Assembly: GCA_011389865.1 (NCBI GenBank) | Contig: JAABTL010000008.1 | Coordinates: 1 to 64,000, forward strand | DNA: 64,000 nt | Direction of reading: 5' to 3' | DNA from: Trueperaceae bacterium | Lineage (GTDB): Bacteria; Deinococcota; Deinococci; Deinococcales; Trueperaceae | Shown: positions 8,770 to 17,340 of the stretch, piece by piece | How the letters are laid out: every line of letters begins with the position of its first letter | Numbering within the stretch: position 1 is the stretch's first letter | Notes under the pieces: model-generated | Database searches by the model: none | Seen by the model: only the letters and a program-made list of their open reading frames with translations | Told to the model about the DNA's origin: nothing | Position numbers and translations under genes: made by a program

Positions 8770-9033
8770 ATGATGAGGATCGGCATCCGTGAGCTGCGCC
8801 AGCATGCCAGTCGCTACGTCGAACTCGTCCGCGGCGGCGAGGCGATCGAGGTGACGCTGCGCGGCATGGTCGTCGCGCGCCTGGTGCCGCCGGCCGGGGA
8901 CGGTTGGGACCAGCTCGTGCGCGCGGGCCGCGTGAGGGCCGCTACCGGCGACCTCCACGAGATCGAGCCTGTGCGTGTCGCCGCTGCCGTCTCCGACGAA
9001 CTGCGGGCTCAGCGCGACGACGACCCCCGATGA
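8770..9033 (+). CDS. Phd/YefM-type antitoxin of a VapBC-like module
   Basis: The 87-residue protein begins MMRIGIRELRQHASRYVELVRGGEAIEVTLRGMVVARLVP, the typical Phd/YefM N-terminal DNA-binding fold. Its C-terminal tail (PVRVAAAVSDELRAQRDDDPR) would wrap the toxin. The next gene starts inside its stop codon (ATGA overlap), which is standard translational coupling for a type II toxin-antitoxin operon. The antitoxin is expected to neutralise the PIN toxin and repress its own promoter. A second ATG at 8773 is an equally possible start. Confidence 0.85.
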   Translation: MMRIGIRELRQHASRYVELVRGGEAIEVTLRGMVVARLVPPAGDGWDQLVRAGRVRAATGDLHEIEPVRVAAAVSDELRAQRDDDPR

Positions 9034-9425
9034 TCTACCTCGACACGTCGGCGCTCGTGAAGCTCGTCGTCCGGGAAGACGAGACGGAGGCGCTGCGGCT
9101 GCACCTTCGGACCCGACGGACGCTCCGACCCTTCTCGAGCATGCTGGCGCACGCCGAACTGCTCCGGGCCGTGCAGGACGCCGGTACGGCGGCGGTCAGC
9201 ACGGGACGCCTGGTGCTCAGTGGCCTCGATCTGGTCGACGTGACCCGCGAGATCCTCGAGGCCGCGGGGAGCATCCGCACCGAAGCGCGCCTTCGGACGC
9301 TGGATGCCATCCATCTTGCGACCGCGATGGCTGCGGACGACAGACTCGTCGAGATGATCGTCTACGACGATCGCTTGCGGTCAGCGGCGGTCGAACTGGG
9401 GTTGCCGACGGCGGCGCCGACCTAG
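9030..9425 (+). CDS. vapC: PIN-domain ribonuclease toxin (VapC-like)
   Basis: The 131-residue PIN protein keeps the acidic catalytic set: Asp5 (MIYLDTSALVKL), Glu43 (HAELLRA), Asp92 (LDAIHLATA) and Asp113/Asp114 (VYDDRL). These coordinate Mg2+ for RNA cleavage; the RNA target is not predictable. It starts at ATG 9030, overlapping the antitoxin stop by four bases. The module looks intact, unlike the HepT/MntA wreck at 11.1-11.4 kb. Confidence 0.88.
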   Translation: MIYLDTSALVKLVVREDETEALRLHLRTRRTLRPFSSMLAHAELLRAVQDAGTAAVSTGRLVLSGLDLVDVTREILEAAGSIRTEARLRTLDAIHLATAMAADDRLVEMIVYDDRLRSAAVELGLPTAAPT

Positions 9426-9510
9426 TCGCCGAGGTCCCGTGTCGGGCCGCCGGCTGGCTCGTCCCTGGCGGCCCGGGCTCGTATCCGCGCGCGGCTCTCG
9501 CCGAGCCCCG

Positions 9511-9945
9511 TCACCTCACCCGCGTGAACTCGACGTCGCCCACCGGCGCGACACCCGCGATGGCCACGGTGCCGATCAGTCGGTTGCGCACGAAGCGGCC
9601 TTCGAAGGTGAGTAGCCCGGAACGGCTCTCGAGGTCGAGGCGATCATCGAAGCCGAGGCGGCCGGTGAGGGCCATCAGGCCGTCGGTCTGGAGCCGCAGG
9701 AGGGGCGAGCTGTACTCCAGCGACGCATCGGCGGTGACGTCGGCGCCCGTCTGCCGGAAGGTCAGGGTGAGGTCGACGGGGAGGCGGACGGCGGGTCCGC
9801 TGGCCGGCCCGACGGCGACGTCGAAACGGGCGGCCCAGGTCTGGCCATCGACGTCGCGCAGGAACCCGATGGAACCGGGGAGGCAGGCGGGCAGCGCGAG
9901 TAGCGCGAGAAGGGCAAGCAGGGCGAGGTGGCGGGTGCGGCGCAT
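9511..9945 (-). CDS. small lipoprotein of unknown function
   Basis: The 144-residue product has a signal peptide of repeated LLAL units ending in lipobox LPAC (Cys21). The mature part is predicted to be mostly beta-strand (DLTLTFRQTGADVTADASLEY, LLTFEGRFVRNRLIGTVAI) with no cysteines or catalytic motifs. It has the look of an envelope beta-barrel-like or lipocalin-like domain, but I do not recognise a family. AAGGAA lies upstream of the ATG. It is convergent with the toxin gene and divergent from the EamA exporter. Confidence 0.75.
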   Translation of the reverse strand: MRRTRHLALLALLALLALPACLPGSIGFLRDVDGQTWAARFDVAVGPASGPAVRLPVDLTLTFRQTGADVTADASLEYSSPLLRLQTDGLMALTGRLGFDDRLDLESRSGLLTFEGRFVRNRLIGTVAIAGVAPVGDVEFTRVR

Positions 9946-10172
9946 GGCGGGTCACCGTTCCTTCCGGGTGGCGCGCGGCTGGGACCGGCGCAGTTGCCTC
10001 CCATCATGCCGCGCGCCATGGCGACGCCTGGGCATGAGGCGACAACGGCAACGGCCAGCTCGGCGACGGCACCGGCGAGGATAGGCTGGAGCCCAAGGCG
10101 GTACAGATGCCCTGATCGAGCGACCGCCGGGTGGAGGTCGCGCCGACACCGTCGAACCCGGAAGGAGCCTGC

Positions 10173-11072
10173 ATGCGGACCGTGCTCCTACTCGCCATGA
10201 TCACCGTGTCCGAGGCGACCATCGGCGTGTTCGTCAAGCTGGTGGACGGACGCATCCCGATCGCCACGCTGAACTTCTACGCCATGGCGTTCGCCGCGGC
10301 GTTCCTGCTGGTGACCGTGCCGCGCGCGACGGGTCGGCCCCTCGAGCTTCCGACCGACAACCTGCGCGACACGCTGATCATCGGTGTGCTCATCGCGACC
10401 CAGATCAGCGTCTTCAACTTCGCCATGACGCTCGCGCCGATCGCGAACGTGGTGATCTTCTGGAGCGTCGCGCCGTTCTTCTCGTTCCTCTTCGCCTGGG
10501 CCTTCCTGGGGGAGCGCCCACGTCGTTCCTACGTCGCGATCTTCGTCCTGGCGCTGGTGGGCATCGTGATCGCGAAGCCGCTGGCGGGCGGCCACGTCGC
10601 CGGCAACCTGGTGGCGTTGGGCGACGCGGCGATCTATGCGGCGATGGTCACCTACCTGCGGTACGAGGGTCGGACCGAGAGCGACTACGACATCCCGTGG
10701 CAGATGTTGATCGCGGCCATCGTGCTGGCGCCGTCCCTCCTGCTGGCGGGGCCGGGCGAGCCGCTGGCCACCATCGCGTACCCGGCGTTGGGCGTCGAGC
10801 TGCCGGTGCTGCTGTGGGCCGCGGGGCTCGGGATCGTCTCGACCGGCGTCGCCTACCTGGGCATCGCGATGGTTCTGCGGCGGATCCGGGCGGACACGTA
10901 CACGCTGGTGGACGTCATCGTCTCGCCGGTCGTGGCCGCGACCTTCGGCTGGCTCGTGTTCGGCGAGGTTCCGGGGACCGGCATGATCGTGGGCGGCGCG
11001 ATCCTGTTGGCGTCGGGCGCCTGGCTGTCGCGGGAGATGGCGCGTCGTCGTGCCCAGGCGGATGCCGCCTGA
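10173..11072 (+). CDS. EamA/DMT family metabolite transporter
   Basis: The 299-residue membrane protein has ten hydrophobic helices arranged as two EamA halves (~5-140 and ~150-290). The family-typical ends are present: FAWAFLGERPRRSYV closing half 1 and FGWLVFGEVPGTGMIVGGAILLASGAWL closing half 2. The family exports amino acids, nucleotides or other metabolites; the substrate is unknown. The reading frame is open 14 codons further upstream, but ATG 10173 is preceded by GGAAGGAGCCTGC and starts directly in the first helix. Confidence 0.88.
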   Translation: MRTVLLLAMITVSEATIGVFVKLVDGRIPIATLNFYAMAFAAAFLLVTVPRATGRPLELPTDNLRDTLIIGVLIATQISVFNFAMTLAPIANVVIFWSVAPFFSFLFAWAFLGERPRRSYVAIFVLALVGIVIAKPLAGGHVAGNLVALGDAAIYAAMVTYLRYEGRTESDYDIPWQMLIAAIVLAPSLLLAGPGEPLATIAYPALGVELPVLLWAAGLGIVSTGVAYLGIAMVLRRIRADTYTLVDVIVSPVVAATFGWLVFGEVPGTGMIVGGAILLASGAWLSREMARRRAQADAA

Positions 11073-11090
11073 CGGCGCCGACCGGGCCAG

Positions 11091-11228
11091 CCTCAGGGCC
11101 CGGAGGCCCTTGCGGCACCCCGCCGCTGCGCGAGATCGCTCGAAGGGAAGCCCGAGCGCTCGAGCAGGTCGAACGCGTCTGAGGTAGCACTCGACGTTCT
11201 CGGCCCTGTTCAGGACGACGTCATCCAT
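11091..11228 (-). pseudogene. remnant of HepT (HEPN toxin) with internal deletion
   Basis: From ATG 11228 the frame reads MDDVVLNRAENVECYLRR, the typical N-terminus of HepT toxins. It then shifts frame, and the neighbouring frame reads AFDLLERSGFPSSDLAQRRGAARASGP before a stop. That segment matches the middle of HepT (AFDLLER...LAxRL). The ~50 residues normally between these pieces and the catalytic RxxxxH region are missing. The locus therefore cannot make a toxin. The start overlaps the end of the MntA relic by 8 bases, preserving the operon layout of an intact HEPN-MNT module. Confidence 0.6.
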
Positions 11229-11427
11229 TCACGCTTCCCCGCCGGACGGCATCCTCCAGGATGGCGCGGCGCTCCTCGTTCAGGTGCGCGCGGCGTGACA
11301 GGGCGTGCATCTCGAAGCGCGCCCACTCGTCGGCGTCGCGTACGTACAGCACCCGGCCGTGTTCGATGACCTGGACCCGCAGGACGTGGTCGGCGGACCA
11401 GAGGGCGACGAGGGTCCTACGGCCGCG
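11221..11427 (-). pseudogene. C-terminal remnant of MntA-type nucleotidyltransferase antitoxin
   Basis: This minus-strand frame reads TLVALWSADHVLRVQVIEHG then RVLYVRDADEWARFEMHAL and ends SVNG-stop. The (L)R-x-x-V-x-x-x-G-R-x-L-Y pattern followed by D-x-x-E-W-A-R-F-E is the C-terminal end of MntA-family antitoxins (type VII HEPN-MNT systems). An in-frame TAG just upstream closes the frame, and the N-terminal nucleotidyltransferase motif (GSxxxGxxxxxSDxD) is absent. It lies in the usual antitoxin-then-toxin order with the HepT relic. Confidence 0.55.
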
Positions 11428-11472
11428 CTACCCTCGGTCCAAGCCCGCGCATGCCGCGGGCGTGGAGGCACG

Positions 11473-12024
11473 ATGCGCAGGGTCCTCTACGTGCTGGTTG
11501 GCCTCGCCCTGGCCGCCGCCCTCTACTACGGCGTGGCCGCGCCGCGGATCGCGCTGGCCGCCATCGAGCGCGCCGCGAGCGCCGACGACGTGGTGGCGCT
11601 CGCGTACCACGTCGACGTCGCGAGCGTCCGCCGGTCGCTCCTCGAGGACCTCGGCCCGAGCGCGACGGCTCCGCTGCCGAGCCCCGACGCCGGTCCGCTG
11701 GAGCGCATGGCGACCTCGCTGGGTGAGGCGCTCGGCGTCGCCGTGGGCACGCTGGTGGGCAACACCGTCGCCGAGCTGGTGGCCTCACCCGAGGGGATCC
11801 TGCAGCTGCTGGGCGGGGTGCCGCTGCGGCCGCTGCTGGGCGGCGCCATCGGGCGCAACACGGTGGCCGAGACCTTCGACCGCGCCACCACGCGCTACGC
11901 GTGGCCGCCGGCGTTCGTGCTGCGCGTGCCGACCGAGGACGGCGACGCCGCGACCGAGTTCGTGCTGCGGCCGCGCGGATGGGTGTGGAAGATCACGGGG
12001 GTGCGCCTCCCCGCGGCGACGTGA
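11473..12024 (+). CDS. DUF2939 domain protein
   Basis: The 183-residue product has one N-terminal hydrophobic helix (VLYVLVGLALAAALYYGVA). The DUF2939 signature follows: a helix of small residues, then the VDVASVRRSLLEDL element. A central glycine/alanine-rich amphipathic region and a C-terminal strand pair (FVLRPRGWVWKITGVRLP) complete it. It is probably periplasmic, anchored at the inner membrane; the family has no known function. Start ATG 11473 follows GGAGG. Its stop overlaps the GTG start of the MFS permease (GTGA), so the two are translationally coupled. Confidence 0.8.
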   Translation: MRRVLYVLVGLALAAALYYGVAAPRIALAAIERAASADDVVALAYHVDVASVRRSLLEDLGPSATAPLPSPDAGPLERMATSLGEALGVAVGTLVGNTVAELVASPEGILQLLGGVPLRPLLGGAIGRNTVAETFDRATTRYAWPPAFVLRVPTEDGDAATEFVLRPRGWVWKITGVRLPAAT

Positions 12025-13190
12025 ACGCCCGCCGCGACCTCAACCTGCTCAGCGCCGCGAGCGCCGTCGCCATCACCGGCTGGTCGATGCTCACGCTGTT
12101 GCTGCCGCTGCTGGCGCTGCGCTTCGGGGTCGATGCCGGCGGTATCGGCCTGCTGGTCGCCGCCGCGGCGGTGTTGCCGCTGGTCCTGGCGGTGCCGATC
12201 GGCACCGCCGTCGACCGCTGGGGGGCGCGGCGGGTCATGCTGCTGGGCTTCGCGGGTACGGCCGTGGCGTTGCTGCCGATGGTGGCACTGCCGTCGCTGG
12301 CGTGGCTCGTGGTCGCGTTCGTGGCCGGCAGCGCGTTGCAGAACGGCTTCATCATCGGCGCGCAGGCGCTGATCGCCACCCTCGGCGCCGAGGGCCGCGG
12401 CCGCGAGGCCGCCTACGGCTGGTGGACGACCGCCATGGCGGCCGGCCAGGTGGTCGGCCCGATCGTCGCGGGCGTGCTGCTGGACACCTTGGGCGTGCGG
12501 CCGGCCTTCGTCGGGGTCGCGACAGCGTTCGCGGTGGCGGTGGCGCTCATGCTCGCGGTACGCACCCGGGGGCGGTCCGAGGCGTACGTACCGCCGTTCC
12601 GGTGGCGCGCCGCCGCCGGACTCCTGCGCGACCGCACGGTCGGCATCGCCGTCCTGACGAGCACGGCCGCGGTGTGGGCGATGACGATCCACGCCACCTT
12701 CCTGCCCGTGCACCTGGAGTCGCTCGCCATGTCCGCGGCGACGATCGGCGCCATCCTCTCCCTGCGGTCGGCGGCCGCCGTCGTCATCCGGCCGGTGATG
12801 CCCCAGGTGGTCGCCTTTCTCGGTGGCCGCGAGCGCACCGTCGTCTACACGCTGGCCGCGCTCGCCCTGGCGCTCGCGGGCGTGGTCGCCAGCCCGTCGC
12901 CCTGGCTCATCGGCCTGTGGGTCGCGCTCTTCGGCGCCGGCCACGGCCTCTCGCAGCCGATCTCCATGGTCATGGTGGCGGACCGCGTCGCGGCCCGCGA
13001 GCGCGGCGCGGCCCTCGGCATGCGGCTCATGCTCAACCGGCTGTCGCAGGTGCTCGCGCCGATCGCGCTCGCCTGGGTCGCCGGCGGGGTCGGGCTGCCG
13101 ACGATGTTCCTGGCGCACGCGGCGCTCGTCGCGGTCGCGGCGTTCGTGCTGTGGACGTGGACGCGGCGGCCGGTGGCCGCCGCGTCGTGA
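12021..13190 (+). CDS. MFS transporter
   Basis: The 389-residue protein has twelve hydrophobic segments. The MFS loop 2-3 signature is present as GTAVDRWGARRVML, with a second one around PVMPQVVAFLGGRERTV in the other half. Helix 5 contains GQVVGPIVAGVLLD, a motif-C-like glycine/proline pattern typical of drug/H+ antiporters. Substrate unknown; exporter function is likely. The GTG start overlaps the DUF2939 stop codon. Confidence 0.85.
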   Translation: MNARRDLNLLSAASAVAITGWSMLTLLLPLLALRFGVDAGGIGLLVAAAAVLPLVLAVPIGTAVDRWGARRVMLLGFAGTAVALLPMVALPSLAWLVVAFVAGSALQNGFIIGAQALIATLGAEGRGREAAYGWWTTAMAAGQVVGPIVAGVLLDTLGVRPAFVGVATAFAVAVALMLAVRTRGRSEAYVPPFRWRAAAGLLRDRTVGIAVLTSTAAVWAMTIHATFLPVHLESLAMSAATIGAILSLRSAAAVVIRPVMPQVVAFLGGRERTVVYTLAALALALAGVVASPSPWLIGLWVALFGAGHGLSQPISMVMVADRVAARERGAALGMRLMLNRLSQVLAPIALAWVAGGVGLPTMFLAHAALVAVAAFVLWTWTRRPVAAAS

Positions 13191-13537
13191 CCTTTGGCGG
13201 GATGGTGGTCGTGCAGGCCTCCGATCGGTTCGGGTTCGCGGCCGCCCGCCAGGAGGCGAGGTCGCGCGGGAGGGCGACCGGCTGGCTACCAGCCGGCGCC
13301 CCGGAGGGCGACGCCCGGAACCGGGTGTTCATCTGCCCACCGCGATGGCCGGAGCGGCGCCTAAGGTGAAACCACGAGCATCGGGGTTCACCGCGCGCCT
13401 TCGGGCGCGAAGTGGCGTGCGAGGAGGGAGGTGGACCGACCGTCTGCCGGCCACGCCCCGACGCCTTCGAGCGCGGGAGTGGCCCGCAGCGCGCCCCCGT
13501 GACCACGCCATCGCCGAACGAGCACGAAGGAGCAACC
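13191..13537 (+). promoter_or_regulatory. 347-bp leader/intergenic region before the amine oxidase, with two hairpins
   Basis: No gene is visible. It holds a perfect 8-bp hairpin at 13278-13296 (CCGGCTGG-CTA-CCAGCCGG), a plausible terminator for the MFS gene. A UUCG-capped hairpin lies at 13394-13409 (CGCGCC-TTCG-GGCGCG), in the probable 5' leader of the amine oxidase. The GAAGGAG ribosome site sits 7 bases before ATG 13538. The frame stays open upstream of that ATG but has no homology-like composition. Confidence 0.45.
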
Positions 13538-15163
13538 ATGAAGACCAGATCGAACCTGACCGTGCCGCGAAGCATGAGCCGCCGCCACTTCCTGCGGGTC
13601 CTCGGCGCCACCGGCGGCGCCGCCGCCGCCATCGGAGCCATGGACGCCTGGGGGATGATGATGGCCTCCGCCGCCGAGGCGCCGCCCGTGCTCTCGGGCA
13701 ACGCCAACGGTCGCCGGGTGATCATCCTGGGCGCGGGCCTCGCCGGCATGACCGCCGCCTACGAGATGTCCAAGCTCGGCTACGAAACGCCCATCTTCGA
13801 GGCTCGTGACTTCGCCGGCGGCCGCTGCCAGACGGCGCGTCGTGGCTTCTCGCTCACTGAAGTCACTGGCGTGACGCAGCGCTGCCTGTTCGACGACGGT
13901 CAGTACATCAACCACGGCCCCTGGCGCATTCCGTACCACCACCGCTCCACCTTGCACTACACGAAGGAGTTCGACGTCCCACTCGAGATCATGGTCAACG
14001 ACAACGACAACGCTTGGGACTACCGCGAAGAGGAGGGCAGCCCCTTGTCGGGCCGCAGGATCCGGCGCCGTGAGCTGCAGGCCGACATCGGCGGGTACAC
14101 CAGCGAGCTGCTGGCCAAGGCCGCCGATCAGGACGCGCTGGACAGGGAGCTGACGGCGGAGGACAAGGAGCAGCTCCTCGACTACCTGGTGGCCTTCGGG
14201 CAGCTCGACCGCGACACGCTCAGCTACGGGGGCACCGGCGGCCGCGGGTACGAAGAGGACCCGGGCGCGGGGCTGCGACCCGGCGTGCCGTCCGACCCGT
14301 TCGCGTTCCGCGACCTGCTGCAGCACGGTGCCATCGACGGCTTCCGTGCGGTCGCCGGCCACACGCAGAAGAACACGATGTTCGAGCCGGTCGGCGGCAT
14401 GGACCAGATCGCTCGCGGATTCGAGCGGGAGGTCGGGCATCTGATCCATTACGAGCACGTGGTCAGGGAGATCCGCCAGTCCGACGACGGCGTGCGGGTC
14501 GTCCTCGAGAACGCCACCACGGGCGAGACGCGCGAGGTCGAAGGCGATTACTGCATCTGCACGATCCCGCTGTCCGTCCTGAACCAGATCCCCGCCGACT
14601 TCTCGAGCGAGTTCCAGGCGGCGATGCAAGCGGTGACGTACGTCAGCGTCGGCAAGATGGGGCTCCAGTTCGCGCGCCGCTTCTGGGAAGAGGACGACTT
14701 CATCTACGGTGGCCACAGCACGACGAACGTGTTCGGCAACATCAGCTACCCCTCGTACGGTTGGCAGGGTGAGAAGGGGGTCATCCTCGGTTACTACAAC
14801 TTCGGCGGGCAAGCCGTCGAGGTCAGCGCCAGGTCGCCGAGGGAGCGCGTCGAGTACGCGCTCGAGATGGGAAGCCTGCTGCACCCCGAGGTGTACCGGC
14901 GCGAGTTCGAGACCGGGTTCTCGGTGGCCTGGCACTTGGTGCCGCACAATCTCGGTGGTTGGGCGAGCTGGTCGTCCGAGGCCCGCAACGACGCCTACCC
15001 CAGGCTCAACGAGCCCGACGGCCGCGTCTACCTGGCCGGCGAGCACCTCAGCTACATGACGGGCTGGATGTCGGGGGCGATCGAGTCGGCATGGTTGCAG
15101 ATCGAGAAGATCCACGACCAAGTGCAGGCGCGTCAGGGTCACGCCGCGCGACAGGTGGCGTGA
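13538..15163 (+). CDS. Tat-exported flavin amine oxidase/dehydrogenase
   Basis: The 541-residue protein has a Tat signal (SRRHFLRVLGATGGAAAAIG, twin Arg at 15-16) and an FAD-binding GxGxxG at 65-70 (ILGAGLAGMTAAYE). The GG-R motif (FAGGRCQT), a central substrate domain and the C-terminal FAD signature (RVYLAGEHLSYMTGWMSGAIESAW) complete the amine oxidase family architecture. Folded export with FAD implies periplasmic oxidation of an amine or amino acid. The next gene, overlapping its stop codon, encodes a diheme cytochrome c. This suggests electrons go to the cytochrome and not to oxygen, as known for the NicA2 nicotine oxidoreductase/CycN pair (inference). The start is chosen on GAAGGAG and the Tat signal; the open frame extends 42 codons upstream. 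Confidence 0.85.
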   Translation: MKTRSNLTVPRSMSRRHFLRVLGATGGAAAAIGAMDAWGMMMASAAEAPPVLSGNANGRRVIILGAGLAGMTAAYEMSKLGYETPIFEARDFAGGRCQTARRGFSLTEVTGVTQRCLFDDGQYINHGPWRIPYHHRSTLHYTKEFDVPLEIMVNDNDNAWDYREEEGSPLSGRRIRRRELQADIGGYTSELLAKAADQDALDRELTAEDKEQLLDYLVAFGQLDRDTLSYGGTGGRGYEEDPGAGLRPGVPSDPFAFRDLLQHGAIDGFRAVAGHTQKNTMFEPVGGMDQIARGFEREVGHLIHYEHVVREIRQSDDGVRVVLENATTGETREVEGDYCICTIPLSVLNQIPADFSSEFQAAMQAVTYVSVGKMGLQFARRFWEEDDFIYGGHSTTNVFGNISYPSYGWQGEKGVILGYYNFGGQAVEVSARSPRERVEYALEMGSLLHPEVYRREFETGFSVAWHLVPHNLGGWASWSSEARNDAYPRLNEPDGRVYLAGEHLSYMTGWMSGAIESAWLQIEKIHDQVQARQGHAARQVA

Positions 15164-15930
15164 TCGTGGCCGCCGCGATCGCGGCGGACCCGCGCCGCAC
15201 GCTGCTCGCGGTCTGTGCGCTTGCGCTCGCTTCGCTCTTCGCGCCCGCGTTCGCCGCCGACGGCCCCGAGGTCTACGCCTTGCACTGCGCGGTGTGCCAT
15301 CAACCCGACGGGGAGGGCTTGGGGACGTTCCCGGCCCTCGCCGGAAGCGAACGCGCGCTCGGCGATGCCCATGCGCTCGTCGCCTTCGTGCTCGACGGCG
15401 AGGGCGCCATGCCCGCCTTCCGGTACGTGCTGGACGACGACGCGCTCGCGGCCGTGCTGAGCCACGTCCGCACGAGCTTCGGCAACGATGCCGAGCCGAT
15501 CGAGGCGGACCTCGTCGCCGATGCCCGCCTGGAGACCGCAGTCGACGTCGAGACCGAGCCGGTCGAGGTCGACTTGCCCGAGGACTGGTTCGACCTGGGC
15601 GAAGAGTTGTTCGTCACGAACTGCGCCGCATGCCATCAGGCGTCGGGCGCGGGGTTGCCGGGGGCGTTCCCGGCGTTGGCCGGGGCAGCCTTCGTGCAGG
15701 GGAACGCCGACGAGGTCCTGCGGTTGGTGCTCCAGGGGCGTGCGGGCATGCCCGCGTACGGCGGGAGCCTCGACAACCGGCAGCTCGCGCTGATCGTGTC
15801 GTACGTCCGCAACGCCTGGGAGAACGAGGCCCACCCGGTCGACGCGTCGATGGTGGAGACGGTGCGCGGGGGCGGTGACCTCGAGCTCGAACCCACCACG
15901 CCGACGACGAGGCCCGGCGCGGGCAACTGA
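15160..15930 (+). CDS. periplasmic diheme cytochrome c, partner of the amine oxidase
   Basis: The 256-residue product has a Sec signal peptide (LLAVCALALASLFAPAFA) and two class I cytochrome c domains. Heme sites are Cys43-Cys46-His47 (CAVCH) and Cys155-Cys158-His159 (CAACH). Likely axial methionines are Met84 (GAMPAF) and Met197 (GMPAYGG). An acidic linker (~112-142, rich in E and D) separates the domains and could bind a basic partner. GTG 15160 overlaps the amine oxidase TGA (GTGA), so the two proteins are made in a fixed ratio. It probably passes electrons from the flavoprotein to the respiratory chain. A strong terminator follows. Confidence 0.9.
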   Translation: MIVAAAIAADPRRTLLAVCALALASLFAPAFAADGPEVYALHCAVCHQPDGEGLGTFPALAGSERALGDAHALVAFVLDGEGAMPAFRYVLDDDALAAVLSHVRTSFGNDAEPIEADLVADARLETAVDVETEPVEVDLPEDWFDLGEELFVTNCAACHQASGAGLPGAFPALAGAAFVQGNADEVLRLVLQGRAGMPAYGGSLDNRQLALIVSYVRNAWENEAHPVDASMVETVRGGGDLELEPTTPTTRPGAGN

Positions 15931-15957
15931 CCCGAGACGCGTCGACGTACCCACGAC

Positions 15958-15994
15958 GCCGCGCGCCCCCGGTAGCGTTCCGGGGGCGCGCGGC
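15958..15994. terminator. bidirectional hairpin terminator
   Basis: A perfect 15-bp stem (GCCGCGCGCCCCCGG with its complement) and a 7-base loop TAGCGTT lie between the convergent cytochrome and kinase genes. It can serve both strands. Confidence 0.75.
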
Positions 15995-16026
15995 GCCCCA
16001 TGGGCACACCTCCCACCGCCAGGCCG

Positions 16027-17106
16027 TCAGCGCCTGACCCGGGCGTTCCCCTTCCAGGCGCTCCAGACCTGCTCCTCGTCGGCGACCTGGGCGTAGTCGG
16101 TCAGGAACGTGGTGGCCAGCGCGCCCGTGGCCCAGCCGAACTGCACCCAGGTGGCCGGCTCCCAGCCGCGCAGGATGGCGTAGAGCATGCCGCCCACGAA
16201 GCCGTCGCCGCCCCCGATGCGGTCGAGCACGGCGATCTCCCGGGGCTCCGCGACGTGCCAGCTGTCGCCCTCGGCCAAGATCGCGCCCCAGCGGTGGAGG
16301 TTGGCGTTCACCACCTCGCGCAGGGTCGTGGCGAAGACCGAGGCGTTGGGGTACACCGCCTTGGCGCCGTCGATCATCGCCTGGAAAGCCTCGATCTTGT
16401 CCCCCAGTTGCTCGCCGCCCGGTTCGGGGCCCTCGACGCCGAGGCAGAGCTGGAAGTCCTCCTCGTTGCCGATCAGGACGTCGGCCAGCCCGGCGATCTC
16501 GGCGAAGTCCCGGTGCAGTTCGTCCTCGCGGCCGGCCCAGAACGATGCGCGGTGGTTGAGATCGAAGGCGATGCGCGTGCCGTGCCGTTGCGCCGCACGG
16601 GCGAGCTCGAGGCAGAAGCGGGTGGTCTCCGGCGACAGCGCGGCGATCAGGCCGGACAGGTGGAGGATCTGTACGCCCTCGCGCCCGAAGATCCGCTCCA
16701 GGTCGAAGTCCTTGACGTCCAGCGTGCGGCCGACCTCGCCGGCGCGGTCGTTCTGCACGCGCGGGCCCCGCACGCCCAGGCCGCTGTCGGCCAGGTTGAA
16801 CTGGTGGCGGTACCCCCAGGGGTCACCCTGGGGGACCTCGACGGCCTCGACGTCCATGTGCCGGCGCGCGAGGTCGTCGCGGATCATGCGCGCCACGGGG
16901 CTGTCCTTCACGAGCGCCGTCAGCACCTTCACCGGGAGGCCGAGGAGGGAAGCGATGCTGGCCACGTTCGTCTCGGCGCTGGTGACCTGCATGACGAAGC
17001 GCTCGCTGCTGTGGAAGGGCTGCCCGTTCTCCGGGGTGAGACGCACGCCCATGCTGCTGGGCACCAGAAGCGCGTAGGTGGCGTCGGTCTTGAGCGGCAT
17101 CGTCAT
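16027..17106 (-). CDS. PfkB family sugar kinase, 2-keto-3-deoxygluconate kinase type
   Basis: The 359-residue kinase has the ribokinase fold. It shows the PfkB N-terminal G/N region (SAETNVASIASLLG), the DLNHR strand typical of KDG kinases (Asp182), the NEEDF motif (~214-218) and the catalytic GGGDGFVGG with base Asp301. The first glycine pair reads GGGD in place of the commoner GAGD. It would phosphorylate 2-keto-3-deoxygluconate or a similar keto-sugar acid. ATG 17106 is preceded by AAGGAGACAGCCCC; a second ATG two codons on is less well placed. The frame is open much further upstream, but that part is unlike any kinase. Confidence 0.8.
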   Translation of the reverse strand: MTMPLKTDATYALLVPSSMGVRLTPENGQPFHSSERFVMQVTSAETNVASIASLLGLPVKVLTALVKDSPVARMIRDDLARRHMDVEAVEVPQGDPWGYRHQFNLADSGLGVRGPRVQNDRAGEVGRTLDVKDFDLERIFGREGVQILHLSGLIAALSPETTRFCLELARAAQRHGTRIAFDLNHRASFWAGREDELHRDFAEIAGLADVLIGNEEDFQLCLGVEGPEPGGEQLGDKIEAFQAMIDGAKAVYPNASVFATTLREVVNANLHRWGAILAEGDSWHVAEPREIAVLDRIGGGDGFVGGMLYAILRGWEPATWVQFGWATGALATTFLTDYAQVADEEQVWSAWKGNARVRR

Positions 17107-17340
17107 GGGGCTGTCTCCTTGGCCTCGCGGGCCGTGTCGAGGTCGACGGGGCGGAACCTCGTCGGTGGACGGCCTGGGGCCGCGCCGGCCGCTCGGCCGT
17201 CGTCCTACCGAACGATACCCGCGGTGGGTGCCGCGGGTGATGGCCTGGCGTCCCCCATTCGGTCGTCGGTGGGCACCCGCACGCTGGTCCGCGTGCTCGC
17301 GCCGCCGTCGCCGGGGCCAGATCGGCGGCGTCCGCGCCCC

